Counted from the stretch's first letter, positions 1-10,699 are shown. The stretch: 64,000 nt of DNA from Aplectana chamaeleonis (GCA_029168955.1 JAPDOI010000907.1:124001-188000), one strand, 5' to 3'. Made by a program: numbers and translations. Notes: generated from the sequence alone by a model not told the origin.

Positions 1-315
1 TAACTGGTGGGAATGTTGCATACTCATGACTGAAAACTTGCAGGCCATCAGACACGGTGGAGCATCGTCATTTGAAGGAACCCGAAATTAATTTCCTCTG
101 CTACAGATCGTTAGGTAGATCTCCCATTAATCCTGGTTGGTGAACCGAATAGGAAGTACTCCTGCACAACAACTGTTTTGGTGAGGTTCGTTGCATATCT
201 TCCTGCGTCGTGATTACAAGGGTCAATTTCCAGGAAAGAGAAATAAGACGTTCAATATAGAATGTTCGAAGACTCATCTAGAGGCCAGGTTTCTGTGTCT
301 AGGTATCTAACGAAG
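1..315. other. Unassigned flank left of the TTAA foldback
   Basis: No open frame, RNA gene or repeat that I recognise. It ends at the TTAA target site of the foldback element that starts at 320. Confidence 0.4.
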
Positions 316-566
316 TTAAAGGCAGCATACACGCTCGCAAACATGGTCAAGATATCAGCATAAATAGGCCCGCACGGCCCCTATCATTTCGTCAACGACG
401 TTTGAAGCGCTGAAAACCATTCAGGATGACAGTATTTGACCATCCCTGTCACGCACGCCCGTATTTTCACATCCCTTCGAGTAACAGAATGAAAAGTTGA
501 ACTTGAGAAAACGTGTGAGAATTGGGAGTGATAGCACTATCAAATGGGAGTGCACGAGAGAAACAG

Positions 567-761
567 TGTGGTAGTTCGGCTGTTGTGCTGCCACGCGGGT
601 CTGACGAATTCTTTATTGAATACCTACTTGGCTCATTCGAGCCTTTATATAGCCGCTCACGGCTTAGCAACAAGATCACGTATTTATCATTCGCTATCTT
701 CACTATTGATACTTGTCTTCATTCGCTTCTGATCCTTTGCTAGTGCAGTGGTTGCAGTATA
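567..761 (-). repeat. BEL 3' LTR
   Basis: 195 bp. On the + strand it begins TGTGGTAGTTCGG and ends GTGGTTGCAGTATA. It matches 7886-8360 apart from the insertion carried there. The outer boundary is set by the AACAG duplication at 562-566. It contains the TGCCACGCGGG stretch (589-599) discussed in the findings. Confidence 0.85.
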
Positions 762-1072
762 CTCCGCGGTCCAGAAACGGTGTGATGTTGACGGTTTGTG
801 TCTTGCTGCATGCTGATGGGAGGATGCTGATTTCAATTCGGTGATCGTAGGCTTGGAGGAGTATGACGGCAGGATGGACGATGAGGCTTGTCGAACACTG
901 AGGAGTTTCAGTATTCTTGCTGGTGCGCACTTGTGGGGCTCTTTCTTATTCTGCAGAGTCTGGAGCCTTATTGGTGATTCGGTTCCCTTGGATTGGGAAC
1001 GAAGCGACGGAGTAATGTGAATAAAGTTCACCGTAGACGGGGGAAAGGGAGAGGGCTCCAGTATTCTTGTAT
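762..1072 (-). other. BEL 3' untranslated region
   Basis: Lies between the pol stop and the 3' LTR. It probably includes the polypurine tract on the sense strand just inside the LTR, but no clear purine run stands out. No gene is seen. Confidence 0.5.
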
Positions 1073-2047
1073 TCACTGAAACCGGGTGTTTCGTTGAGCA
1101 GTGACGAGGTGGTGTAGTGGGAGATAAGCGGTGGATAAGTGATGACGGAGAGGAAGGGAGACAGTAAGGCATGGTGGAGAGGAACGGGAGCGGGAAATGG
1201 AATGGGAAGGTGGATGGCTCAACGTCGTTGATGCTTCGGCCTCTTGTGAAAACTTCTTCTCGCACGCCAGCAGCATCTCTTGGGAAAGGTTCCCATTCCG
1301 CAGTGGGAAGGTGCTCCTAGTTCTTGCGTAGGCGACATCAGCTTGATTATTCGATCTTGATTTGCGTCTTGTGTGTGAACGAGATCGTAAGCTGTAGTGA
1401 TGTCCTCTTTGCGCTTTATCATGTTCGGAATCAAATTCTCCGCGTTGGGTTGAGTTCGGAGTGGCCAGTTCAACAATATCGTTCTTTGTCGGCTCTCCTA
1501 TTTCGAGAGGTACTAGAAGATTGACCGGTCGACGTATGGTTCGTCCATTTGGTAGTTGAAGTTCTGCTTCTCGTACAACATTATTGGTTGACTGTAGCAA
1601 CTTGATGATTTTTCCCATTTTCCAGGAATTCCGAGGCATTACTGCGTACATTACTAGCACTACGGTCCCAACAGTTGGAACCTTGTTGGTGCCACGTTTT
1701 TTGTTGATTTCAAGCATATGTGCTTCGCATAAGCTGGTTAAGTACTGATGACTCCAAATACTCCAGAACCGTTCAGTTAATTGATAACTCGATCTGAGGG
1801 CGTCTTCTGTTTGCTTTCGAGTCTGTAGTGCGGCTGCTTCGTTTGGTGGAAGGTGGTCCTTGTCATCTGCATCGGTTTCCATGTGTTCAATAGGATATGT
1901 GATTATCATATCGCGTTGGATGAAATCTATGGGACGTAACGTGGGGCTCTCTTCCCATCCTTCTTCTTGGCATGTGAGAGGCCTGCTGTTGAGGCTTCCC
2001 TCAATCTCTATTAGTAGCGTCTCCAGAACTTCCTGTGTTGGAATCGT
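1073..2047 (-). pseudogene. BEL pol C-terminal region (DUF5641-like)
   Basis: Resumes in another frame with EVLETLLIEIEGSLNSRPL, the end of the integrase core, followed by a block with NSWKMGKIIKLLQ and GRTIRRPVNLLVPLE. That matches the conserved C-terminal domain of BEL/Pao integrases (DUF5641). The last 150 or so residues are low complexity and rich in Ser, Arg and Pro, and may be partly untranslated sequence. The stop lies at 1073. Confidence 0.85.
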
Positions 2048-3390
2048 CCGTTGTATATAGTTTTGTAAAGACTGTGTTTGGTCGACTTGATCAGTCTCTC
2101 GTAAAAAGCTCCCTGCCACGGAGCGTATGGTGTTATTGTCTTCCAGACAATTCCTTTCGTGGCCATTGTTTGCTTCAACGACATGTCATTTATCACAGGA
2201 ATTACTGCCTCTCGAAGAATTTCTTCTCCAAGTATGAAGTTGGGAGCATTATCTGATGTTATGTTCGATGGAATCCCTCTTCTGGCAAAGAATCGGCGTA
2301 GTGCGAGCAGAAGATGATAAGTAGTCATATCTGGTACAAGTTCTAGATGAAGTAGTCGTGTTACTGTACATGTAAGTATGATTCCATATACTTTCACGTT
2401 TTCATCATAGCGTTTGGCGGAAATTGGTCCGAAGTAGTCGATTCCGATGTTCTCAAATGGTTTTGTTCTTTGTACTCGCCGTGACGGAAGGTCGTCCATC
2501 TCCGGGTACTTGTAAGGGAGATTATTCATCTTTTGGCAAGGTACACATCGATTCACCGCTCTGCGAACAATCTGCCTGAGTTTCGGAATCCAAAACCGTT
2601 CTCTGACACGTGATATCGTTTGCCCAATTCCACAGTGGAATTTCGAGTGGGCATTCTCCACAATAATTTGAGCGAAATGCGTTTTAGTGGCGATGAGGTA
2701 CGGTTGTTTGTTGTTGAGTGGAAGATTAGAATTACCAAGGCGGCCTTGGCAACGCAGAATTCCGTGCTTGTCTTCCCTGAGTTTTAGCTGCTTCAGTGCT
2801 GCTCTTTTTGCTGAAGGAATGTGAACCTTTTGGTGGTTTCGTATAAGAACGCGAAGGGCCGCCTCAAGTTCAGTAGCTGTGACGTATGGGAGTGAATCCA
2901 TTGAACGTAGCTCTGGTATTGTCCGCTCAATGCGCTCTCGAAGGTTGCTTCTTGTCCGTGAGATAAGCAGCTTCACGAAGCGTAGAACGTATGCTACTAC
3001 TTTTTGGCTAGAGATGAGCTGATTGTTCCGTTTCCAATCCAGTAAATCCGAAGGATTAAAGTTTGATGATGCTGATAGGACACAAGTCTCTTGCTCAGCG
3101 TCTGATCGTATGGTGAAGAGTCGACATTCTTTGGTCCATTCTAGGGTAGGCTTCTGTATGAAAGAAGGTCCAGTCCACCAAAAGTGCTTCTCGAATTCTG
3201 CTTTTCGCAGGCCTCTTGTCGCGCAATCGGCTGGATTCTCGGTGGTGTTGATGTATCCAAAGCGAATGGGTTGTTGGATTTCCGCGACAAAATTCTTTAT
3301 TTCTCGGATTCGATTTTTCACTAGTGCTCCGACAGGCTTTTCCTTAAGATTTGCAATCCAACTTAGTGCGATTTCGGAGTCGGAAAAAAA
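2048..3390 (-). pseudogene. BEL integrase
   Basis: Frame shifted relative to the RT block. An HHCC-type zinc region (HCGIGQTISRVRERFWIP with CVPC further on) precedes the catalytic core: Asp in IGIDYFGPI, Asp in ITSDNAPNF and Glu in WQGAFYERL, the D,D,E triad that joins the cDNA into the host chromosome. This block reads open to about 2045, where a second frameshift moves it out of register with the C-terminal region. Confidence 0.9.
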
Positions 3391-4446
3391 CTACTATTTC
3401 TTGGAAGGTTGTTCGATCCTTGATTGCCTTGTATACTGAGTGTGTTAATCTGACTGCCATAGTAAGTGCATTTAACTCGAGCTTCGGTATTGTTGGATTT
3501 TCTTTCACGGATGGTAACTTTGTTTTCGCAACTATCAAATGCGATCCATCTTCAGAAACTATATATGCGCAGGCTGCCATTGCGTTTTGGCTAGCGTCGG
3601 AGAACAGAACCAGTCGTGTAGGAGTGTTGATTTGCGAGACTTTCCTTGGTAGTCGGCATTGAAAATCGTCAGCTCCTTCCACGATGCTTTTCCAACACTC
3701 TTGATGCTTATGTGAGAGAGATGTGTCCCAGTCGTAGTTAAATTTCCACAGTTGTTGTAGGAATCGTTTACCATGCAGGGTAATTGGTGACAGCCATCCG
3801 AGTGGGTCATAGATAGCTGCAACTTGTTCGGAAATTGTGCGCTTAGTAGCTTTCTCCTTGGTTGGATATTTGCACGACAGTGAAAACGTGTCTTCTTTTG
3901 AATCCCATAATATTCCGAAGACCTTTTGAACTGGATTTCTGCTCAAATCTTTCTCGGCGATTCGGTCTTCTAGCTCCATGCTATTGGAGAGGAATTCTCT
4001 GAGGTTCATGTTCATCTCTTCGAAGAGTGTTTTCGATTCTCTGTACAGGTGGAAAGCTCTTTCGCTTGATTCGGTTGCCACTACGACGTTGTCTACATCT
4101 GTACTCTTCTCGATCTCTTGTGGTACCTCAGGGTTTGCTGAGTGGTGCAGTAGATGATACTTGATCGTTCCTGCGAGTAGAAACGGTGAGCAGATAAGAC
4201 CGAAGGTAACACGGCTGAAGCGGTAGACGACAATGTTCTTGGAAGTAACTGGCTTGGTAGGGTCTTGCAGCCAAAGGAATCGCGTGGCGTCTCTGTCTTG
4301 TTTATGCAGTCGTGCTTGAAGAAACGCCTTCTCGACGTCACTGGTCACAGCGACATTGCCGATTCGGAAGCGAAGAAGTATGTCGCAAAGCTTCGGTAGT
4401 ATTACTGGTCCACGGTGGAGTACGTCGTTGAGCGATGGAGCGTTCT
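3391..4446 (-). pseudogene. BEL reverse transcriptase and RNase H
   Basis: Resumes the RT after the Harbinger-like insertion with SLNDVLHRGPVILPKLCDIL, a block well conserved in BEL/Pao. VTSDVEKAFLQ supplies the first catalytic Asp and DRDATRFLWL follows. The second catalytic box, usually Tyr-x-Asp-Asp, reads DVDN in STDVDNVVV, which may be decay; I am not sure how variable this box is in nematode BEL elements. RNase H follows with LFSDASQNAM and PKLELNAL, matching the expected Asp and Glu. The last RNase H Asp (block near SDSEIALSW) sits beyond a frameshift in the A-run at 3384-3390. Confidence 0.9.
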
Positions 4447-4449
4447 TTA

Positions 4450-5018
4450 GGCCCCGGTCAGACTTCGTCGAAAAACCTGCTGAGTCCGACTGAGTCCGAA
4501 TGAGTCCGGGGTGGAAAAACCTGCTGAGTCCCACTGAGTCCGGTTGCCCCCAGCGCCAACCAACTCCTCTGCGAAACACGCAATTGATAGTGACGATTAT
4601 CACTTCAGCTGTGAATCGGAACGTGTTTGGTGGCTGATTTTTCTTGTTTTCAACATGTCTGAATCTGATTTCCGTATCAGCAGTACGTGGGGCAGAGCGC
4701 AGACGGTGAGAGTCGAGATGCGGCGGGACTCGGCAGGTCGCAGTCGGCCGAAAAAAATGCACCCAAATCACGTGAAAAACACCTATATCGACCGGGTGGG
4801 GTGAGGACGATTTCGGTGGGACTCAGTGGGACTCAGTCGGTGCATTGGCCCCGCCCTTGTACGCACGAGAACTATCAGTATCGACCGGGGGGATTGCGGT
4901 GGGCATCAGACGGTCGCAGTCGGACTCAGTGGGTTGATTTTTTTGCACCCGTCTTCCATGATTTCGATGCGTATCGAACCGGTGGGACTCAGTAGATCCA
5001 CCGACTATGACGGGGGCC
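4450..5018. mobile_element. Harbinger-like MITE, copy 1 (in BEL pol)
   Basis: 569 bp, GGCCCCGGTCA at the left and TGACGGGGGCC at the right, flanked by TTA (4447-4449 and 5019-5021). A 3-bp TTA-type duplication and GG-starting inverted ends fit the PIF/Harbinger superfamily. The inside has many copies of a 10-bp GGGACTCAGT-type motif on both strands. There is no transposase. It interrupts the BEL RT just after RIVFDASAH. Confidence 0.85.
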
Positions 5019-5021
5019 TTA

Positions 5022-5955
5022 GATGGGCAGATGCGTCGAACACAATTCGTAGTTTTGTTGTGTGTTTATGCGGAGTTATTACGGCGTGGTGTGATAAGTA
5101 GTGCACGATATCACCATCAGGCTTCTTTGCTTCCTCAACTTCTTCTATAATTCCTTGGTCAAGCTGAGTCTGTATTGTTTCCTGGTACTGTTGCAGTACT
5201 GCTGGATCGTTGAGTAACTTCGTAGTTGTTGCTTGCCGACGACGTACATCTAGGCCTCTGTTGTCCGGTAACTGTTTGGCTTCGCTCGTCCATGGTAGTC
5301 GTACATGGTATCCGTCCTGCTTTCTTTCTACAGTTTGCTCAAAAGTCTTCCAAACGGCCGCGTCTGTCAGCTGACGCTCCTCGGCGATAGGTCCCACGAA
5401 TTCCTCAACTCCTGACGATTCGAACTTGCAGAAGTCCTCCCACGATTGGGAATTTTCGTCAGGATCTGCTACCACACTTGTTCTGTGCACTGTGGTTTTA
5501 CGAATTATATTGCTGTTTTCCGTGCGATTACTGTTGCATCCAGCTACCAAATATCCCAATTTAGATGGGATGAGTTGTAATCCTGACGGAAGAATGTACT
5601 GGGGTGCCAGCCCATGTTTCAGTAGTGAGAACATGTCAGCACATCCAAGAAGAATTTGTGGACGAATTCCCTTTGAGAAAGGCTTGATTGAGAGTTGAAG
5701 ATCGTTGTCACATATGAACCGTTTGTCTTCGAGGCAGAGGCTGCTACGGTGTAACGAATTTGTGAGCGTGTCAATCCTGTTTACCGAGAAGGAGTGGGGT
5801 GCCCCAGTGGCATCCCACATCTGCAGAATAGTGATTCCGCATGTCTTGACCGTAGATTTCTGAGATCCGAAGGTGTTGATGTTTAATCGAGTGGAGTGAA
5901 CATCTTTTAGCTGAAGTTGCTCAGCCAAATCGTTGCTTATGAACGAACGATCGGC
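5022..5955 (-). pseudogene. BEL protease and start of RT
   Basis: Continues the gag frame after the TGA and reads ADRSFISNDLAEQLQL onward, typical of the BEL DUF1758-type aspartic protease. A region with LGYLVAGCN closes the protease. A linker follows, with HYLSHHAVITPHK and RIVFDASAH, the first conserved blocks of the BEL reverse transcriptase. The frame is then cut by the insertion at 4450-5018. The protease would release the polyprotein parts in the particle. The catalytic Asp codon itself is still present on the gag side of the stop. Confidence 0.87.
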
Positions 5956-7464
5956 TCATGAGTCGAGAATTACGTAGACTGGTTCCAGCCGTTGAGTTGA
6001 TAGATTAAGCACTTGTGCTTGTCCTGCGAGAATGAAGATATCTGCATCTTCGTTCGCGTGTAGTCTTGAATTGGAAAACCTGATCTTCTCTCTGTGGTCT
6101 TCGGCTACTGTATTGACATTCATTGGCTTTGATGCCTTTGGAGAAGACTTCGTGTGTTTCTTGACTTGTGTTGGCAGGTGCTGAGAGGTTGGTTCTTGCG
6201 AGTAGAACATTCTATTGCAGATGGGAGTGTGGTGTCCGCATTCCTTGCAAATTCTGCATGATCCTTTCTTGCATTGTGCCGTTGTATGGTCCTGGCGTCC
6301 ATAGTTGTAGCAGAGATTGTTCTTTTTCATCACATCTAGTCGCTTTTCTCTTGTTTGAGCTTCTTGGCAGTCTCTCGGTGAATGTCCGGATTTATTGCAG
6401 TAGAAGCATGAAGAAAAACTCTCTTTTGTGTTCGGTAGTTTGTTGTTTTCGCTCATACTGATTCTTAGAGTGGATTTGCGGTCGAATGGAGTATCTTCCA
6501 CTTGGCTAATAATCTGCAGCTCTGACTTGATATGATTCTTAGCCGTCAAAAGCAGTGTATTGGTATCCCATTTTCCGTTGGCGGTCTGTTGCTGCTTTTG
6601 AAGCAGAACTGCTCTCTGGATGTTGGCGGAAAATTTTCCCATTAATTGCTTCTGAAGGAACGTGTTGTCCGTATGTTCACCCTTCAGCTGCAACTGACCT
6701 ACGATGGAGGTGAGTTCGTCGCATAACTTCTCTTGGTCCTGTAGGGACTCGCTTTTTGCCCTTGAGTTTTGCAACTTTTTCAAGAGATCGTCGATTAATG
6801 CTTGATCGTTCCCGAACTTGTCTTTCAGATGGGCAATAACAAGTGGGTATGTCCTGGCAGATACTTCGTAGTGTTGCACCGATTCTCTTGCTTCGCCGTG
6901 TAATGCGTCCAAAAGATATGTCATCTTTGACAAGTTGTCGATGTTCTGGGAGTGGACGGAGTGGTTGAAAGCGTTCCAGAAGTTCTCCCATTCCCATATG
7001 ACTCCGCTGAACTTCGGAATAGGTATTGGAGCTAATGCAGGTTTGGGTAGTGCAACGCACACGGGCGAGGAAATAGTCTGAAGTTTCTCCTTTTCTTGGA
7101 GCTCCTCATTCTTCTGTGCAAGCTGTACCAATGCGTGATGAGTGTTGCTTACAAGATCCATTGTTGTGTCGGTGTTGGAAGCCACCCTCTGAAGCATTTC
7201 CTCTGTTGAAGGGTTCTCTGGATCCAATTCATCAGCAATCTTGATGTATTTATCGAGGGCATCTTCGACGTTTTGAAGCTCCGCTCTGATAGCTGTTAGT
7301 GCTATGCGAATCTTCAACTGTTGATCTTTGATGTTTTGATCTCCGTCGCCTGAGTAATTATCAATTATCAAGTCAGCTAACTCCATTATTTCCTTCAAAA
7401 GATTCGAAAGTCGGTTGCATGATCTGGTGAGCAATCCTTGTCGAACTGATAACGACGACGTCAT
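5956..7464 (-). pseudogene. BEL gag region up to the protease motif
   Basis: Open frame of 502 residues from the Met codon at 7464. The N-terminal half is helical and charged, like the retroelement gag family DUF1759 (residues about 150-230, around EWENFWNAFNHSV). Near residues 350-415 there are three zinc-knuckle-like units: CFYCNKSGHSPRDC (intact CCHC), CYNYGRQDHTTAQC (second Cys replaced by Tyr) and CRICKECGHHTPIC (intact). Gag would form the particle and bind the element RNA. The frame ends in VYVILDS followed by TGA, inside the aspartic-protease catalytic motif. The same frame stays open beyond the stop, so gag and pol were probably one polyprotein. Confidence 0.88.
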
Positions 7465-7869
7465 CTTTCAAGTCTTCTGTAGCGAATCTCGACGAATGTA
7501 GAAGGTTATACTGACGGTGAAGGAAAGCTCATGTAAAGAAGACGTTTCTGACGACGACGATTCCGACTGTGTGACGACAAAGTTGCTAAAGTAGTTTCGA
7601 CAGAACTACTCACGGTACTTGATGATGTAGAAACGACTGGACACTGCTGAGTGGATCAGTGCAGGAACGTTGAACAGTGCTGGACCGAGCTATGCAGGTA
7701 GTGTGTAGAGTGCCAAGCAGTATTTGGCTGAAATGGGTAGAGATTGGCGAAAGAGAGGCTTCCTCACGTGCTTTAGCTTCGTGCTTCTGGTCACTGAGGG
7801 ACGCTGCTGCTTCCTTAGCCTTCTTGTCCGGCTGTTTCTTCCTGGCTTCTTGTGTCCGGTTCGTCGTAT
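7465..7869 (-). other. BEL 5' leader
   Basis: About 400 bases between the primer binding site and the gag start. Short open frames on both strands lack any family signal. By position this would be the leader with the packaging signal. Confidence 0.45.
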
Positions 7870-7883
7870 CGGCCGATGCACCA
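7870..7883 (-). promoter_or_regulatory. BEL primer binding site, tRNA-Gly type
   Basis: Two bases inside the 5' LTR the element's sense strand reads TGGTGCATCGGCCG. This is complementary to the 3' end of a tRNA-Gly(GCC) ending CGGCCGATGCA plus CCA, from memory of animal tRNA-Gly sequences. The position next to the LTR and the leading TGG fit a reverse-transcription primer site. Confidence 0.8.
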
Positions 7884-7885
7884 AA

Positions 7886-8360
7886 TGTGGTAGTTCGGCT
7901 GTTGTACTGCCACGCGGGTCTGACGAATTCATTATTGAATACCTACTTGGCTCATTCGAGCGTTTATAACGTGCTTATCTGGGCCAAATTCCGGTCCGCA
8001 ATTGCGTCTAGACACGCTTTGCGGCCGCACGCTGCCGAGTCAGAAGAGCTTCCAGCACCGCAGCCGCTGATCTGCTGACCCTAGGTGGGTTTTGGAAACT
8101 GGAAACTAAGAAAATTGGAGAAATTTGTATAAAAAAGCCACATCGAGTCGGCGTTGGGGCTGGAAACCTGACTGACTCGAGCGCGTGCGGCCGCAAAGCG
8201 TGTCGAGACGCAATTGCGGACCGGAATTTGGCTCAGATAGGCATAATATAACCGCTCACGGCTTAGCAACAAGATCACGTATTTATCATTCGCTATCTTC
8301 ACTGTTGATACTTGTCTTCATTCGCTTCTGATCCATTGCTAGTGCAGTGGTTTTACTATA
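7886..8360 (-). repeat. BEL 5' LTR carrying a MITE
   Basis: 475 bp. It matches the 195-bp LTR at 567-761 on both sides of an insertion at about 7969-8247. It is followed on the + strand by AACAG (8361-8365), the target duplication. The 3' LTR lacks the insertion, so the MITE arrived after the retrotransposon. Confidence 0.85.
7969..8247. mobile_element. GC-rich TIR MITE in the BEL 5' LTR
   Basis: About 280 bp with inverted ends: CCAAATTCCGGTCCGCAATT on the left and its near-perfect reverse complement at about 8207-8230, followed inward on both sides by GCGTCTAGACACG-type sequence and CTTTGCGGCCGCACGC. A related copy is at about 60219-60474. No open frame is credible. The target duplication is probably a short TA-rich run that I could not fix exactly. 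Confidence 0.8.
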
Positions 8361-8754
8361 AACAGCTCGATTTACCTGGATATCCCCTGTCTAAACACCC
8401 TCAAACTCTCATCTACTTTCGAGAATGCCGCTCTTCTCTGGATGGCTTTTGAAAATGGGGGATTTCATCAGTGCACAAACACGTAATATCCAGATAAATC
8501 GAGCTGTTTCTCTCGTGCTTTCCCATTTGATAGTGCTATCACTCCCAATTATCACATGTTTTCTCAAGTTTAACTTTTCATTCTGTTACTCGAAGGGGTG
8601 TGAAAATACGGGCGTGCGTGACAGGGATGGTCAAATACTGTCATCCTGGATGGTTTTCAGCGCTTCAAACGTCGTTGACGACATGGTAGGGGCCGTGCGG
8701 GCCTATTTATGCTGATATCTTGACCATGTTTGCGAGCGTGTATGCTGCCTTTAA

Positions 8755-9956
8755 GCGTTCCCGTGAGACATGCAAGGTGCCACGTGCGAACTTGTTCTGA
8801 GCTTCCATAATAGTTAGTGAACGATTGACAGGAGATGCAGTTCTCAATAAAAAAGACTATCTATTTTGTTCCGTTCCCTGTGTGATCATGTGTTAGATGT
8901 GAGATCGGGGGGTTTTCGTCGATGACTTACTTCAACAGATCGTGTTTCATGTTAACAGCAAACTGCTAAATCACTACTGCAGGTGTTCTCGCTTCGTAAT
9001 GAGCTCCACAAGCAACTGTTCCTGTCTTCACCCTGCAGCTAGTGTGGAAATTCTTTGGCAAAATTAAATGCTTTTTTTGGTGTAGTATAGGCTATGGCAG
9101 TAGATCCTATTGCAGCCCCGGTGGCTTGCTTCGAGCCATCCTTCTCATGGCCTAGGAAACACGTAAGATTTTGTTGTGCTGTGTAGGGTTGTAGTGGTGT
9201 CGTCTAATCGTCTGGCGAAGTAATCTCAGCCCATTTCTGCACGTTTAAAACATCTGTAGATAGTTTTTTTTAAAGACAGGACACCTTGTCATAGTCAAAG
9301 TGAGCTGTGTCGAAGACATACTTCACCCTCCCTTGGCTATCGCCGTGGGAGCGGGGCCTCTCTGTACATTGCCGTGCTCTGTTGGTTCTGTATTCTACGT
9401 GTTTTCCAAAACTAGGGAGTGTCTGTCGCTTTCTTCGTTCTACTGGGATCGATTCTGACCTGAATCTTCATCTAATAGAACTAGTAAACCAATCCCCGCG
9501 GTCTGACGACTGTCGCAAAGCTTGCTGCACGAAAGTTTGTAGTAATAGAGAGCGTTGTCTTCCTAGTGTTGTCTTTCACACCATTGTCTTCATCGAAGCA
9601 TTGGACGATTCAGGTCCTGCAACATCAGCGCGTTGCTAACTCGATCCAAAACGAAGGACCGCATTCTCATCTCAAAACATTCCGCACAGTTCTGCAACCT
9701 GGTCGCTAACCGAAGCATTTTCCTTATTCGCGAACGTGTTAGTTCTCTGAGTGATCCCAATACATTGACCGACAAATAATCCAGATTCTCGAGATTTTTT
9801 CTGGGTTTCAGATTGCCGAGACATCAACTCAGAACGTGGTTGTTGAAACTCCTCACAGGCTTTGCATGAATACTTAAAAGCCCTTTGATTTCCTCCTCTC
9901 TCGAGAGCAGGCTCTACTTCAGGGGCCCAATTCACCACTTTGTTGTCCGTAGTAAG
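8755..9956. other. Unassigned stretch
   Basis: Open frames on both strands near 9307-9639 (+) and 9590-9938 (-) show no domain I recognise. At 9096-9164 a stretch with an AG before it and GTAAG after it could be a small exon, but nothing ties it to the downstream RhoGAP gene. Confidence 0.35.
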
Positions 9957-10138
9957 TTAAAGAAGGTACGGCGCCACGCCTTTGAATCGAACAGTAAAAT
10001 CATCGCATGAATTACGTTTTTCCCAAAACGTATAACTGAGGTAGCAGGTCGAAAATTGTGAAACGGATGTCAGATTCGTCTTCAGAGCCCTGAATTGCAC
10101 CCCTAGTCGAGATTTCAGCCAAATCCGAGATACTGACC

Positions 10139-10670
10139 AGAGATCGGAAAACGGCTGTCGGGACTTCAACGTCGGGGGAGGTTGAAAAACTATTTTTTTT
10201 GGTTGTGCTGTTGCAGTGTTTATTTTGAAGAGGACCTTCAAAAAGAGCTGTCGGCCGAGTCCCAGGTCGATCCGACCATTTTGAGACGATTACGGCCGGT
10301 GTGACGGCGTGACTTGAGCCTTAAACACAGGCCTCATAACACCGTGTGATTTTTGCAAAAAAAGGCCTCTAGATCAGTTTTCAAAGCTTTATCAGATAGA
10401 CAAGTGAGAAAACTACTTGGTTAGTCTTTCCAGAGGCCAAGCAGTTGACGATAAGTGTGTGATTCGGGGCGCTGAAAAATCGGAAAACAGCTGTCGGGAC
10501 TTGACGTCAGGAGAGGTCGAAAAAATAATTTGGCTGGGTAGGGCTGTTGCAATGTTTATTTTGGAAAGGACCTTTAAAAAAAAGCTGTCTGCCGAGTCCC
10601 AGGCCGATCCGACCTTTTTGAGCCGATTACGGCCGGTGTGACTTGACCTATAACGTCCGTTTTTGCTACA
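10139..10670. repeat. Two-unit direct duplication
   Basis: Sequence from about 10139 to 10310 (starting near GATCGGAAAACGGCTGTCGG) recurs at about 10478-10665 in the same orientation with scattered substitutions, including GAGTCCCAGG and GATTACGGCCGGTGTGAC. The pair looks like an old tandem duplication with about 170 bp of different sequence between the alignable parts. No coding signal. Confidence 0.75.
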
Positions 10671-10699
10671 AATCGTTCGGAAGAGACCTCTCAAATTGT

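Larger units (their letters stand above)
567..8360 (-). mobile_element. BEL/Pao LTR retrotransposon, decayed copy
   Basis: A 7.8-kb element on the - strand with LTRs at 567-761 (3' LTR) and 7886-8360 (5' LTR, enlarged by a MITE), a tRNA-Gly type primer site, and gag, protease, reverse transcriptase, RNase H, integrase and DUF5641-like C-terminal regions in the order typical of BEL/Pao. The 5-bp duplication AACAG lies at 562-566 and 8361-8365. The two LTRs differ at about 9 of about 195 aligned positions (my count), so insertion was not recent. The copy is inactive: an in-frame TGA in the protease motif, frameshifts near 3384-3390 and near 2045, and a 569-bp insertion at 4450-5018 inside the RT region. 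Confidence 0.93.
316..8754. mobile_element. TTAA-flanked foldback MITE split by a BEL retrotransposon
   Basis: TTAA at 316-319 and at 8751-8754 bounds an element whose ends are inverted copies: AAAGGCAGCATACACGCTCG on the left and its reverse complement on the right. The arms run at least 320-566 and about 8500-8750 and match almost base for base, including the stretch with GATAGCACTATCAAATGGG. Without the BEL element (567-8360, plus one copy of its 5-bp target duplication) the element would be about 630 bp. It has no coding capacity of its own. It belongs with the other TTAA-flanked elements of this window that start (A)AGGCA. Confidence 0.8.
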
